A DNA stretch of 64,000 nucleotides, taken from contig CAIIXF020000007.1 of the NCBI GenBank assembly GCA_903813345.2, forward strand, positions 34,812,538-34,876,537. The letters run 5' to 3'. Shown piece after piece: positions 1 to 11,868 of this stretch. Source of the DNA: Owenia fusiformis (lineage: Eukaryota > Annelida > Polychaeta > Sabellida > Oweniidae). Position 1 is the stretch's first letter. Each line of letters opens with the position of its first letter. Under the pieces are notes generated by a model, which worked only from the letters and a program-made list of their open reading frames with translations, ran no database searches and was not told the origin of the DNA. The translations under genes and the position numbers were made by a program.

Positions 1-264
1 TTTTTCAATTTTCTAATGCTCATTACTGAAGGATTTCCCTGCATCTCACATCTCAGGTCTTTCAGTAGGGAATAAGACTGTGTGTCATGTGGGGTTCCGG
101 GGGGGGGGGGGGGGTAGGTGTAAATGAATCAAAGCAGAGACATATAAAATATACCCAACTCATTTTCCCCACTGAAGGACATCTTTTGGATAGACTCTTT
201 GTGTCTTATAAGTGTCTTGGATACCAAAAATAAGCAATCAAAGGACCCACAGTGTAATTTTATA

Positions 265-817
265 CAGGGTGTCCTCAAAAAATGCCACCCACTATTTTAG
301 GAATAACTTTCTCAATAATGAAAGAATCCTCATGTTTTAATGTATAGATAGAGTGTTCAATAGAAGAAAGGATTGGTATGCTTGCATAGCATCAACAACT
401 TGGAAATTAAGAGATATCCCATTTTCAAGGAGGCATGCTCTGACACAAATTCACTCAAAAATGTAAATTAGAAAATCTGTCAGTTCATCAAGTTTGACAA
501 AATTATTTTAGAAATGTGGGTTGACATATTAATGATAATATATGTGAAAGCAATTAAAAAATGACTCAATTAATGGCTAAGACAGAAATCCCAATTTCAG
601 AAAATTGTATTTTTGAACATTTTTTGATGATTTCAATGAAAGCATACATGAACCTGGATGGAAAGCATAATACTTCAAAATCTCAGTTGTTGATGCTATA
701 CAAGTACATCAATCTCTCTTTCATTGAACACTCTATCTTCACAAAAATCATGAAGATTACTTCATCATTAAGAAAGTTATTTCAAATATAGTGGGTGGCA
801 TTTTTAGGGTCACCTTG
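265..817. mobile_element. MITE, CAGGGTG-type, TA target duplication
   Basis: The ends are inverted repeats of about 75 bp. The left end begins CAGGGTGTCCTCAAAAAATG, and the right end is the reverse complement of CAAGGTGACCCTAAAAATG. Both are followed by the same GCCACCCACTAT block and by related sequence down to a CTTCATG-like motif. TA dinucleotides flank both ends, as expected for Tc1/mariner-type insertion. There is no transposase; the 76-residue frame inside has no recognisable domain. It is one of several elements in this window with CAGGGTG-like tips (15.5, 25.2, 28.7 and 53.4 kb). Confidence 0.8.
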
Positions 818-1194
818 TATGAAAATATATATTTATAATTCAGAGGCAAAATGTTTATTTGTTATAGTTTGATTAACATATTACATTATACATGTATACA
901 CACCCTCTAATATTGTGATGCCTCTCTGGCATGTTATTTTTAAAACTATTTTCAAGGTTGAATACAAGAGGCCATGTTGTTAGGCTTACTGCATTAAAAA
1001 ACTAAAAATAAGTTTTGTCCCTAAAATATGGATGTATTTTTGCATATTGCACTGTGATCCAGTTTGCTCCTTTTTGGTTGATTGACTCACAAAAGGTGAT
1101 CAGGATTCCGGTTAATCAAAAGGACATAATAGTTTTAGGTGTATAATATTATAGTGTTTTATTTTCATAATTTCAATTCAATAATACTTTACAT

Positions 1195-1200
1195 TTTATT
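1195..1200 (-). terminator. poly(A) signal AATAAA of the RJL-like GTPase gene
   Basis: AATAAA on the minus strand lies 86 bases beyond the stop codon, and a second copy is at 1163-1158. Their position right after the GTPase stop supports a real 3' end rather than a missed J-domain exon. Confidence 0.5.
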
Positions 1201-1285
1201 TTTCATATACACTAATAAATCAATGCTGCTTGGTGATTGCAATATTCATTGTTATATATTTTTCCCTACAACATTTAATTAATTT

Positions 1286-4200
1286 TCATTTTTGTAATAA
1301 ATTTTTCTTTGCTGCAACGTTTGTGAGAAGTTCTTTGAACATTGTCTCTACACCATATCCTGTTGCTGTTGATGTCTCAAAGTAACTGCAATTATAAAGG
1401 AAAACAGTCATCAAAGAAAGAATTGATCAATGGAATATCAGAGAACTATCTAACGTTATGAAACAAATAGGCATTAACATGAGAAAATGGCAATATCTGG
1501 TAATGTATGGCAAAATGTGCTGGCTACAAAGAATTGGTCATCACTTCTTGTTGGTGATTTCTACTAGATAACATCAGATTAATTCTTTACATGCAGATAA
1601 ATGCTAACCTGAACTTATGTTGTGTTGCCCATCTTCTAGCAGATTCCTCTTTCACATTTCTTTTAGCCTTCAGATCATGCTGGAAAAGTGGGGAAATAAT
1701 ACTTTTTATACACGACCAATTAAAGTAGAACAGTTTGCATGCCATCTTTTAATTCATATAGTTATGATAATCACACTATTTTTCACAACATGTGTTTCTT
1801 AAATTGCGGCACTTAAGTCATGGGTTGGTGATGAGTAGTATGTTTGATTTGGAGAGTGTTAAGGTGCTATGGAAGTTAACAGGAAATGACAAAACATAAA
1901 ATGTCAAAACCATGCTGGATTTTGAAAAATTTTTGAACCAAGATAACAGAGTTCTGTTTGGACCTCCAGTCAGTTTAACTAGTTCCACATATCATTTACA
2001 TGACCAGGAACACAATGAAAATGGTCAGAATGACCATAAACATGGTGAAATAACCTTTTCAGCCCTCTGAAAATATGACTGAAAAATAGCTAAAAGTAGG
2101 TGCTCAGGAAAGGTCAATGAACAGAATCTTTTGATTTTTTCAGAAAATGTGTCTATTATATTGCTCTAAATGATACAATCTTTGAAATTTTAAAAAATCG
2201 TCTGAAACAATAATGGCTGTAGTTAAAAGGAAAATAGATCAATTTTAAATTTTTTAAATTGTATCATTTAGAGCAATATATTGGGCACATTTTCTGAAAA
2301 AGTCAAAGGATTCTGTTCAGTGACCTTTCCTGAGCACCTACTCTTGGCTATTTTTCAGTCACATTTTCAGAGGGCTGAAAAGGTTAATTCATCATGTTTA
2401 TGGTCATTCTGACCATTTCCATTGTGTTCCCAGTCATGTAAATGATGTGTGGAACTAGTTAAATTGACTGGAGGACCAAACAAAACTCTGTTATCTTGGT
2501 TCAAAAATTTTTGAAAATCCAGCATGGTTTTGACATTTTTTGTTTTGTCATTTCCTGTTAACTTCCATAGCACCTTAAAGGCCCTATATAAGGTTTGAAA
2601 ATATTCTTTAACAATCAGCTATGATTTATTGCAAATTAATTGAAAGCTAGACCAAAATAATTTAATTATTTGGTTAAGATTATTAACACTATTGTGACAT
2701 ACCATTTTCAGAATACCATTAAAACTTTGGTAAAGGTCATATTTTTCATTTTTAGGCATACATTGTATCCTAAATTTTACTTTTACAATTTTGTGGTGCC
2801 ATGATAGATTAAAGTCCTTCAAAACACTTTTTAAATAATCGCAAGATTCACATATCCTTTTGATAACACAAAGGTTTGCCAGAAGTGGTGTAAAGTTTAC
2901 ATGGTGCCTTTAATTGAAAAATATAAAATATAAGAAATGATTTTTGGATTTTGTTTAACATTTTGGCCCATTTTGTGATTATCAAAGTCTTTTTGGATTT
3001 TGAGGTTTCTAAATAATAATAATGACAGCCTGGGTAATGTACATGTACATGTATATGTACAGGGTATGTATAAGGGAAAATCTGATGGGCATTCAAGCAT
3101 ACATATGACATTAAGAGTGCTTTTCAAGTGCTTCTTCTTACCTTGTTTCCTACAACAACGATTTCTGGCTGATGACCTTGAGAATATTTATGAATTTCTT
3201 TAAGCCAGTTTTCTAAGCATTCAAAACTTCCAGGATTTGTAATATCAAAGACTAGAAATATGGCATCAGTGTTTGTGTAGAGTTCATTCCTGACATCTAT
3301 GTATTCTGCATTTCCTGAGAGATCCCAAAGGTGAACACGCACTGGAATGAAATGTGCAATAATTAACTAACCTCAATGAATAAGACCAAAGCTATGTCTA
3401 TGCACATGATCATCATCATAAATCTTCAATATGTCTTTATCATTCAGATATATCCTCATTTTTTCAGAAAACAGAATTAGGACTGTCAGACTGTAAGGGT
3501 TATATTGGTATAATTTTGAAAAGTTTATTATATTATATGAAACACACTATTCCTTCTTTGTTGAAGAATTGTGAAAACTCAAATGTATACATTTAGGTAC
3601 ATGTACATGTTGCATGTGTGTATACTTACAATCTAAATCAACAATATGTGCAATTTTGAATCCATAATCTACTCCTACAGTTGGTTGATAGACAGAACTG
3701 AACTGAAAATAAATTATATTTGAAATATTAAAAAATAACAATTACATACTACAAGTATAAATAAACTGCAATGTAATATAAATTAACATGAAAAAACAAT
3801 TATACATGGCTATTTATGAAAAAACTACATATATAGTTTGTAAAGGGGGATAGATGTAAATGTATTCTTTGATAAATTTCAAGGCAAAATGGTATATGAT
3901 GAGGTATACTGTATATCTGGTTCATTTTTTATTTTCTTGTATCACATACTGTACGCCCGGTATTATTCGCGAGCTTTAATTTCGCGAATTTTGCGAAAAC
4001 ACGGTTTCACGGCTATTAAATTTCGCGAATTTCACAAGTTCAGAAGTGCGCGCCGGGCTATGTTTGCCCTTTCTGCGTCGTTGTACACTTTATATGTTCC
4101 ACGCTTGGACTTCATGTTATTTTAAGCAATTTGACTTTCAGTTTCTATAATATCGTCGATGTCATTATTAAGCCTAGGCCAATTGGTAGTAGTTGGCCTG

Positions 4201-5231
4201 ACTAGCCAACGTAAAATAGACATGTTGGTGGAAATCATCCAATTATCGCCCAATAACACTAGACGAAACGTTTTACACAAAACGAAATGCATTTTGTAGT
4301 TCTTCTTACAGATGTAGGAATGGAGGGATCAGAAGTTGACGAAATGCATCAGAGCCCCGGGTAAAAACAAATTCCCGGGGATTTAATTGGCAATTTCGCG
4401 ACGATAATTTTTCGCGATTTTAACACCATCGCGAAAAGCGCGAAAGTTAATCGCACGCGAATAATACCGGGCGTACAGTAATCACATTTTTTTATGTAAA
4501 AATGTATTTAAATCATGTTAGCTGTTATCACCAATTTTACTGAAAATATCCTTTTCAAATAAATTATGTAAACAGACTGGAGTGACAAATGCCATTGTTT
4601 CTTACCTTACTTTCACAGAAGTGTTTGATTAGGCAAGTTTTTCCAACTGAAATATTACCAACACCGATCATCTAAAACAAATAAAATGCAAGTGAGTATA
4701 TGCAATTACAGTACATAGATTTACTAGTGCATGAATTTGTTAAAGCACAGTACATCTACATGTAATTATAAAGTAGTTCACATGTAAATATATTTAAAAA
4801 TGAGAATGGTGTATTGTTTTCAAACAAAACAGATATAGCTGTATATTCATATATACTGCACACTATACATCATGATTTACTAATAAAACTGTGTAAATCA
4901 GATACAGAGCTTATGAATGAGAGCAACCCAACATTATTGGGGGGGGGGGGTAATTCAATGGAAATGTACATGTATTTTAGACCAAATGTCTAAAATACTT
5001 ATGTGGGCCTGCCCTGTGTTGGAAACATAAACAACATTTGGAACTGGAAATATGAGTTTCCCTTGAATACATATAACAGTAATAAAAACATTTCTGCTCC
5101 ATCAATATACAGGTATGCTCTCACTGAACCAACAAGAGCCCTGTGTTTGGGCATAAACTCACTTTTATCCACATCAGTGACTTTGTAACATCCTTCACAT
5201 TCTTAGTCAAATGTCCCTTTTTTCGATCCAT
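1286..5231 (-). CDS. DNAJC27: RJL-family Rab-like GTPase (DNAJC27/RBJ-like), no J domain
   Basis: Six exons join in frame: 5231-5163, 4671-4606, 3702-3630, 3341-3142, 1679-1609 and 1385-1286, 579 nt for 192 aa. Every junction has GT-AG signals. GTPase motifs are visible: a P-loop GNISVGKT, switch I with PTVGVDYG, a G3 region WDLSGN, the G4 motif NKHD, and a G5-like ETS. The phrase VRNELYTNTDAIFLVFDI matches the VRNEFYKD...LVYDV block of RBJ. Asn stands where Ras and Rab have catalytic Gln. The C-terminus ends NLLQK with no cysteine, so no prenylation is expected. Vertebrate DNAJC27 adds a C-terminal J domain. Here a stop follows the GTPase fold, and AATAAA signals lie just downstream on the minus strand at 1200-1195 and 1163-1158. 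J-less RJL proteins are known in many eukaryotes. The start is the first ATG of exon 1, chosen because its donor (AAA|GTGAGT) joins in phase to the exon with the P-loop. The two smallest exons are predicted from sequence alone. Confidence 0.85.
1859..2578. mobile_element. Foldback element in an intron, ~350-bp inverted arms
   Basis: The left arm (about 1859-2215) is the near-perfect reverse complement of the right arm (about 2225-2578). The block TTAAGGTGCTATGGAAG starts one arm and closes the other in reverse. The arms nearly touch, so the unit could form a long hairpin. It sits in the intron of the RJL-like gene between the 3341-3142 and 1679-1609 exons. It encodes nothing recognisable. Confidence 0.85.
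3947..4480. mobile_element. MITE, 25-bp perfect terminal repeats, 6-bp ATCACA duplication
   Basis: The terminal inverted repeat TACTGTACGCCCGGTATTAT (continuing TCGCG) is perfect over 25 bp at both ends. ATCACA occurs immediately before (3941-3946) and after (4481-4486) the element and is the likely target duplication. The interior carries many TCGCGA-type motifs and is more CpG-rich than its surroundings. It lies in the RJL-like gene intron between the 4671-4606 and 3702-3630 exons. No coding capacity was seen. Confidence 0.85.
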
Positions 5232-5713
5232 TATATACCAAAAATATGTACAAGATATTCATTTATCGTTCCGAAGTAGTATGGTACATTGACATGACCC
5301 TGTATTGTAACAGATATCCGTTTAATATGAACAATTTCATGCAATTTTTCTGAGCAACCAATAAACAAAAAGTGCATCATGGGAAGGGAAATCCCTAAAA
5401 AGTAGGTCAAGGTATGCGAAAGGATTTCCCTTCATTTCTACAGATAGTCGACATTGTTTCAATTTGAAGATATGATAATACATAGCATATTTGATTCTTA
5501 AGCGCGTTTATAGTATTGATGTATCATTACTATTGTCATATTTGTGACACGTCACTTGTTTATTAAAATGGAAATTCCCTTCTTTGCGCATGCGTAATTG
5601 ATTTTAATTTACTTCCGGGTGGGAAAAAGAAAGTGGAATTTCCCAACATTTGTTGATATTTAGCGATTTCTACGCTTGCACAAAGTAACTTAACTAACAA
5701 ATAAGACAATACA
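5232..5713. promoter_or_regulatory. Divergent intergenic promoter region (RJL-like GTPase / DNAJC22)
   Basis: The start codons of the two head-to-head genes are 482 bp apart, and no other gene lies between them, so both promoters must lie here unless undetected 5' exons exist. A short GC-richer patch around 5585-5630 (GCGCATGCGTAATTG, then ACTTCCGGGTGGG) contains a NRF1-like palindromic GCGCATGCG core and an ETS-like CTTCCGG. Both motifs are typical of TATA-less bidirectional promoters of housekeeping genes. Motif identities are by eye. Confidence 0.55.
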
Positions 5714-8700
5714 ATGGGGAAAAGTATTATAATCACGTACATATTGTGGTTTTTGGGAGGATACTTCGGGTTACACCACTTTTATCTTAGAAGAGACAGA
5801 CATGCATTTGTTTGGTATGCTACATGGGGTGGCGTATTTGGAATAGGATGGTTGAGAGACTTACTAAAAATTCCTGAATATGTTCAAGCTGTTAACCAGG
5901 ACAATGAATATATGTCAGAGTTGACACAGATCATGCGCATCAAAAGGCGTTCAAGTTTTAGCACGTTACGCTTCGCTGGAGAACTAATTTTGGGTTACCT
6001 CTTTGGGTTCTGTTTCCGTCTTGCATTTCCCGAAGAACTGTTCAGCAAGGAAAGCATCTTCAGGATACCACTAGAATTTATTGTTCCATTGGCAATCGCT
6101 ATTGGTAGGTATTCTGGGGCGATGCATTGATCTGTTGGATCATAATTGAAATATTGACTTGACATACTAAACACCTGCTATCTTTATATTCGCTTAGCAA
6201 AATACAGTTAAACCTGTACAACGTGAACACCTCTCAATCTGAACACATACTTGGTCCCAAATTTGTCATCTCCGATTGACTCACATATTGAAAAAAAACT
6301 TGAAATGTGAATACCTACAAATCTGAACACTTTTGGCCGGTTCCAGAGGCCTTTGGATAAGACTGTTTTACAGTATTTGTCATTATTTTTATCCTTACTT
6401 TCATTATCCCAACGAACGAAGGTAGGGATATAGTGATGGTAGGGATATAGTGAAGCCCTCCGTCCGTCAGTCAGTCCGTCCATCTGTCCGGAAGATAACT
6501 CAAATATTAGTTGACGGATTTTCTTCATATTTGGTGAAAATCTTTTTTCAAGATGGTCACCGCTTTAAAAATGACGGGACTTTTTCGCAAAAATCATAAA
6601 TTTTTCATTCTAAACCAAAGTAATTAATATTATTGTTTGAAATTTTGGTAGTATAATTGCAACATCTATATTTTTCACATATATACCGTGTTTTTCATCC
6701 TGAACCCCAGGGGCCGTGTATTGGGGGTCAGGAAAACAAAAATTTTCGCTAATTTTTAGATCTTTCTGAAGTATAGCTTTATTATACTCAAATGAAAGGC
6801 AATTAAGAGTAGATTGCAAATATTGTATCTTTTTTCTGATTCGAGCCTCGTAAAATTCAAAATGGCCGTCTAATGTACGATTTCGCAATAATTTTTCGAT
6901 CCCTTCAAAGTATGGCTATATTATACTCAAAATGAAGGAATTTTGGAGTAGATCACAATTATGGTATTATTTTTCAGATTTATACCTCAGAAAATTCAAA
7001 ATGGCTGCTTTGCAGGAATTCGCAATTCCAAAATCTAAATTTTTCAATTTTAACCAAAGTAATGAGTATAATTGGTTGGAATTCGGTAATTGATATTTTG
7101 TTCGTTGGGATTTGCTACTCTGCGGAGTTGCCGTTATCTAGTTGAATTTGAAAACGGCATAAAGGGCCATGAGAGCTACATTTCTTATTTTGATTGTAAG
7201 ATTTAACCAGCATTAAAATATCATGTTCGTGTAATAATCGTCTGTTATCTATAGTGTGAGAGCACAATACCGTATCTACTATCTAGTGTGTCAAGCCAAT
7301 ATGGGATTCAGGGGTCAAGGTCGCAATAATATTTATTTCATGAAAGTCCAAATTGTTTTAGTTTTCAAGGGTTGACAATGAAATGGAAGTTGCCAAGTGG
7401 GAGAGGACAAAATCTTGAATTCTTTTTCAGAATTCAGGTCCTTATGAGAGATTCTCAAAAACTAGACCCATATTTGAAAATAAGACCAAAAATGAAAAAA
7501 AGATCAGCATGGCTCCCATTTGTCTGAGAAGAGTTTTATCACAATATGCCTATTCTGCATGATTTGATCAATCTAAAGTATAGATTAATGTGCATGTTCG
7601 GTGAAACCTGTAAAATTGAACACCTCTTGAAGTGGAACACCTCTTAAGTAGAACAATTTTAGATGTACCAAAGGTGTTTCACTTAGACAGGCTTTACTGT
7701 ACCATGATCTTTTATCTATTCTATATCATTTTATTAGTTTTAATGTTCAATAAAGCTCTGACACTTGACACTCAAATGATATGAATGTACTAATGCAAGC
7801 ATTGATCAATAATTACTAAATTAAAATGAATTAAAACAACAAATGCAATGAATCAATATGCAAACAAACAGATGAGATGGAGATGATTAATACCTCAGTT
7901 TTATTTGTGCTTAGACAAAGGTATATGCTGCAGTAGAAATACCTGTATAGTATGAGTCGTTACCTTTCCGTTGTTAGTTATGTTAATTATAATCATAAAG
8001 TGGACATCCTTCAGGGTTGGGCTTTACTGCCAGCTTTTCACTGCTATACAGCAGCTATGTAAAGAAGTGAAATGTCCTTGGACCAATGATGTTGACCTCA
8101 GGACCTATGTTGGTGAATATATGCCTCTGACTGTCACTGTAAACCCTTATGATAGTAATCTAGTAATCAAGTAACTAAACATGTACTTTTAATTCAGTGA
8201 ATTTAATTATCTTTCTATGTTTCAGGTGTACACACAGTAGCTAATATAGGCCATGATAAGTGTTCAATGAAATGGCCCCTCATTGGAGCGTATATTACAT
8301 TTCCTATTCTCCTGTATGGAGCTGAATATATGCTATACACTGTCCTCGCCAGTGCCATTGCCGCCAACTGGAAAGGGCGAGAATGGCGGAGAACATATCC
8401 TGAAAAATCGCACGTTTGTAAACGATTTTTAATTCTGGCTTTGTGCTGTACATTATACACAAGTACATGGATGAGTATGTTCTATAACAATGTGTATGTG
8501 ACTAATGAAATGGGGGAAAAGATTCGAGTGAAAGATGCTCTGAAACATTTTTTCAATTCCCCAGCTTGGAAACAGACAAAAGAGAGTCTGCATGATGTTT
8601 GGGAATATTATCAGCAACATGGCTGGGAGAAGATGTATGAAAAAATAGTTGAGCAGCTAGATCCCCTTGGGGAGGAAAATGCGTACAAGGTTAGTATTTG

Positions 8701-9493
8701 TAATTGAATTGGTATACAAGGCTAGTATTTAATTTGCATACAAGGCTAGTATTTGTACATGTGCAATTTGAGTTGACATGCAAGTAAGTATTTGTAATTT
8801 GAATTGGCATGTAAGATTATATTTGTAATTTGAATTTGAATTTGAATACAAGTTTTGATAAATGGAATTAGCGTATTGAATCACCCAGGCCAGATTACCT
8901 ATGTATTTTGTAAAAGTAATCGTTTAATTAGAATAAAAACATTGAAATTATCAAATGTGGCAAAGGTCATTACAATATCTTATGGAAGTGTGATGGACAA
9001 GTCTCATATTTAATTTCATTGCAAATTAGTTGTACATTCGCTTAAATTTTTTTGAGATTTAAGAAAGGCTGAACATACATACACTCATAAGAAATATACA
9101 ATGATATTATACCAGTTTATAAATCCTATGAAACAAATAGAGGTGGTTGAGGTTGAATGAATTATCTGACTTTAACAAATTGGTATTTTACATGTAGGGT
9201 AATGTCCAGAAAATTGTTAACATTAAAGATATGAAGTTTGGTTCAAAGAATTAAATATATTCCAGGTGCTTGGGTTAGAGAGGGGGGCTGACCAGAAGGA
9301 GATAAGACGTCGTTATAAAGACCTTGCTCGTGAATTGCATCCAGATAAAGTTAAAGATCCGAAAGAGAAAGAAGCTGCACAGGAAAAGTTCATGGAAATC
9401 CAGCAAGCTTATGAGACATTATCAGATCTTAAGGAACGTAGAAGTCGCAAGAGTGGTAAACATAAATATGCAGAGTCAAGAACAGAATTCTAG
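5714..9493 (+). CDS. DNAJC22: DnaJ homolog subfamily C member 22 (TM2-type multi-pass protein with C-terminal J domain)
   Basis: Three exons, 5714-6104, 8226-8689 and 9266-9493, join in frame with GT-AG signals (391+464+228 nt = 360 aa). Human DNAJC22 is about 340 aa. The N-terminus has the TM2-like helix-GG-helix block (LWFLGGYFGLHHFYLRRDRH) and further hydrophobic segments near residues 85-105 and 115-135. Exon 2 adds more membrane helices (YITFPILLYGAEYMLYTVLA; FLILALCCTLY). Exon 3 is a J domain with the Hsp70-activating HPD at residues 310-312 after a basic RRRYKDLARE helix, and it ends in a basic tail. The family (Drosophila wurst) is linked to clathrin-mediated endocytosis through Hsc70; that is family knowledge. 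Intron 1 (2.1 kb) contains a 1.5-kb TA-flanked MITE. It is divergently paired with the RJL-like GTPase. Confidence 0.94.
6205..7699. mobile_element. Composite MITE in DNAJC22 intron 1 (CAGTWAARCCTGT ends, TA flanks)
   Basis: The left end CAGTTAAACCTGTACAACG and the reverse complement of the right end, CAGTAAAGCCTGTCTAAG, match and then share AACACCTCT-like blocks. TA flanks each side. This fits a Tc1/mariner-derived non-autonomous element. It appears to contain a second element at about 6407-7110. Confidence 0.7.
6407..7110. mobile_element. Nested repeat with ATCCCAACGAAC ends
   Basis: The left edge ATCCCAACGAAC is the reverse complement of the right edge GTTCGTTGGGAT. Inside, a block with AAAATTCAAAATGGC recurs (near 6852 and 6990), as do the AACCAAAGTAAT phrases, so internal tandem repetition is present. 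The inverted ends are short. There is no coding potential. Confidence 0.5.
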
Positions 9494-10348
9494 TGTTCGA
9501 ACAAACATATTGACATTGTTTATCATCAAAGTTTTTACATAGTGTTCATTTCATTCCATCAAACCCTTGTATTTCTCTCCATTCTCCATAAGACTGGTGA
9601 ATGCTAAATTGACAAAAAGGGGATAAGAAGAGCTGTCTCGCAATCTTCTTTTGACTGGCATTGACAGATTTGGTAATATTGTACCATTATGTTCATCTCC
9701 CAACTAAATGTTTCATTTTGAAAAGATCGCAAAAGAATGCTGGGAGCAAATCCTTCTTTGGAGCTTGGGAGATGATCAGAGATTTGGTGAAAGACTAAAA
9801 GCTTTAATTTTTTTACACACAAAGCTTATTATAACAATTGTTAATAAGATGTTCAGAATCATGCTTATTGAACTTGTGGTGTCAGGTCACTAATATTAAC
9901 TAACTTGAAAAGCGGCACATCACAAGCGACAGTGGCAATTGAGGTGCTGACTTGCTTATTTTTATTTGCCTATCTGATATTACTACTATTTAACATTTAA
10001 TCAAGTATTACTGTTTATTACATTATCTCTAAGAAAACATATTTTTTTGCTCTCTAAGATATCCAAGATATCGCAATATTGTTATATTATATCCCCATCT
10101 TTATCGAGAGTCAAGTCCATATTTTTCATTTTAAATGGATCAGCTGAAGGACCAAACATTAGGGCCATCATGAAATAAGGGGGACATTTATTCAAGAACT
10201 TTCTCAGAGGAGTATCACAAACAATATACATGTACATGTAATACATGTAATAGTATACAATTTTGTCTTGATCATGGATATATGCACAAATATGACCACT
10301 CAACTCACAAGGCGTATTGCTTTTTATTTTTATTAATCATGTTTTATT

Positions 10349-10952
10349 ATGTCACCACCAAAAAGTGATGACATAATTGTTGGTCTCTGTTATTTTTGTG
10401 ATGGCAATTGGCAGGAGGCGGTTGGCATCAGGCAGGTGGCGGTTTGTGGTTGGCATCTGTAACAAATTCTTACAACTTCCAATAACTTAACAAATACTGT
10501 TTAGACTGACTTCAATTTTTTTCAAAATCATCTACCAGTTCTAAGAAGTTCAAATTTGACTTAGATTTGACCTTCAGTGACCTCAAGGTCAAAAAATGTC
10601 AAAAAAGGTATTTTTCAACTTGCTTCAAGTTGACCATTTTTTTGCAAAATCATCTACACGAAATCAGAAGTTAAAATCTGACTTGAGATTTGACCTTCAA
10701 TCACCTTCTCTAGGTCAAAAGAAGGCCAAAAAAGTATTCTTTCAACTTGCTTCAAAATGACTCAACTTTTTTCAAAACCATCTACAAGTTCTCAGAAGTT
10801 CAAATCTGACTTAAGATTTGACCTTCAGTAACATTCTCAAGGTCAAAATAGGTCAAAAAGCTCTCTTTTCAACTTGTTTCAAATTGACCACTTTTTTTCA
10901 AAATCATCTACAGACAGAACTCATAATATCGTGAGCAATTAGGTGGTGACAT
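10349..10952. repeat. ATGTCACCACC-ended element with three ~130-bp internal repeats
   Basis: The edges ATGTCACCACC and GGTGGTGACAT are inverted repeats. The interior is about three tandem copies of a ~130-bp unit built from TTCAACTTGCTTCAAATTGAC-like, AAAATCATCTAC and ATTTGACCTTCAGT...AAGGTCAAAA phrases. It interrupts copy 1 of the segmental duplication, since the partner at 37 kb lacks it. No coding function was seen. Confidence 0.65.
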
Positions 10953-11087
10953 TTTGTCATGTCAATGCCTTGTTACATATAGTGATTACATACAAAATGA
11001 AAATTACAGAGAGCAACTTTGTGTTTACATTAAAAGTTGCAGGGGTAATGCCCCAGGTTGCCTGAATAGGTGATAAACAAAATACAG

Positions 11088-11277
11088 TTCAGTGTAGTGC
11101 AGTGCAGCCAATGCACAGCGCTGCACCACTCTGCACTGCACTATGCAGTGCAGTACAGTACAGTACAGTGCAGTGCAGTTTAGTGCAGTGCAGCCAATGC
11201 ACAGCGCTGCACCACTCTGCACTGCACTATGCAGTACAGTACAGTGCAGTGCAGTGCTGTGCAGTGCAGTACAGTAT
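11088..11277. repeat. CAGTG/CAGTA microsatellite with a duplicated ~100-bp block
   Basis: Runs of CAGTGCAGTACAGT flank two near-identical copies of a block holding GCCAATGCACAGCGCTGCAC (near 11105 and 11192). The repeat is partly self-complementary (TGCACTGCA), which explains long frames on both strands. These frames are not genes. It is absent from the duplicate segment at 37 kb. Confidence 0.85.
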
Positions 11278-11805
11278 TCATTCACCATGGTGGAAGTTAT
11301 CTTTAACTAATGTTAAGATGGACCGTCTGTGTCTTCTCAGATGATTTTGTTATATGCAATTTGACATTTCCAGATAGGGTCATCTGAAATACATATTATG
11401 AATTGTTCTGGGAATAAGGCTTATTTAATGATATTTAATATGCACTCTTACTATATACACAATTATGTACTCATGTATCCACTACATCTTGAAGTACAAA
11501 GTTGAAATAAACATTTTATAAAAAAGCTTGTTAAAAATGTATTTTTAATTTTGAATTGTGGTTCCTCAACAGGAGGTATACCGGGGCAAAGTATCATACA
11601 TGTCGATTTCAATCAAACGTTTGTTAAGTTCCCGGGTTAAGTTAGACCTTTGAACGTTGAAGTCAATAATTGTACCTAGCTATGGTATTATTGGTCCAAT
11701 AATGTGTGACATATTACTAGTATACTGTCGTCTGGTCATCACAGATATTGTACAAATCTCCCCTACCTTTATAACAGAACCTCCTTGTCGAGTCACAATT
11801 TCCTA

Positions 11806-11868
11806 ACATACACTGTACATTCATCACTTAAAAGATGTTCTGCAATTTTATCTGTGAATTCAATCTGA
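11806..11868 (-). pseudogene. C-terminal remnant of a DUF7164-like gene
   Basis: Read on the minus strand, this encodes EFTDKIAEHLLSD followed by VRKL and a stop. It matches the C-terminus of the intact gene at 38363-39574 (EFTAKIVGHIQGDVRKLWLH, stop). The flanking DNA is also duplicated, so this is the tail of a lost paralogue. Nothing homologous remains upstream: the match ends near 11870, and a MITE follows at 11935. It is a pseudogene fragment unless an upstream exon lies outside what can be recognised. Confidence 0.65.

Noticed and set aside
11025-11344. Overlapping Cys/Thr/Ala-rich frames on both strands
   Set aside because: These are low-complexity CAGTG repeats that are open on both strands by composition.
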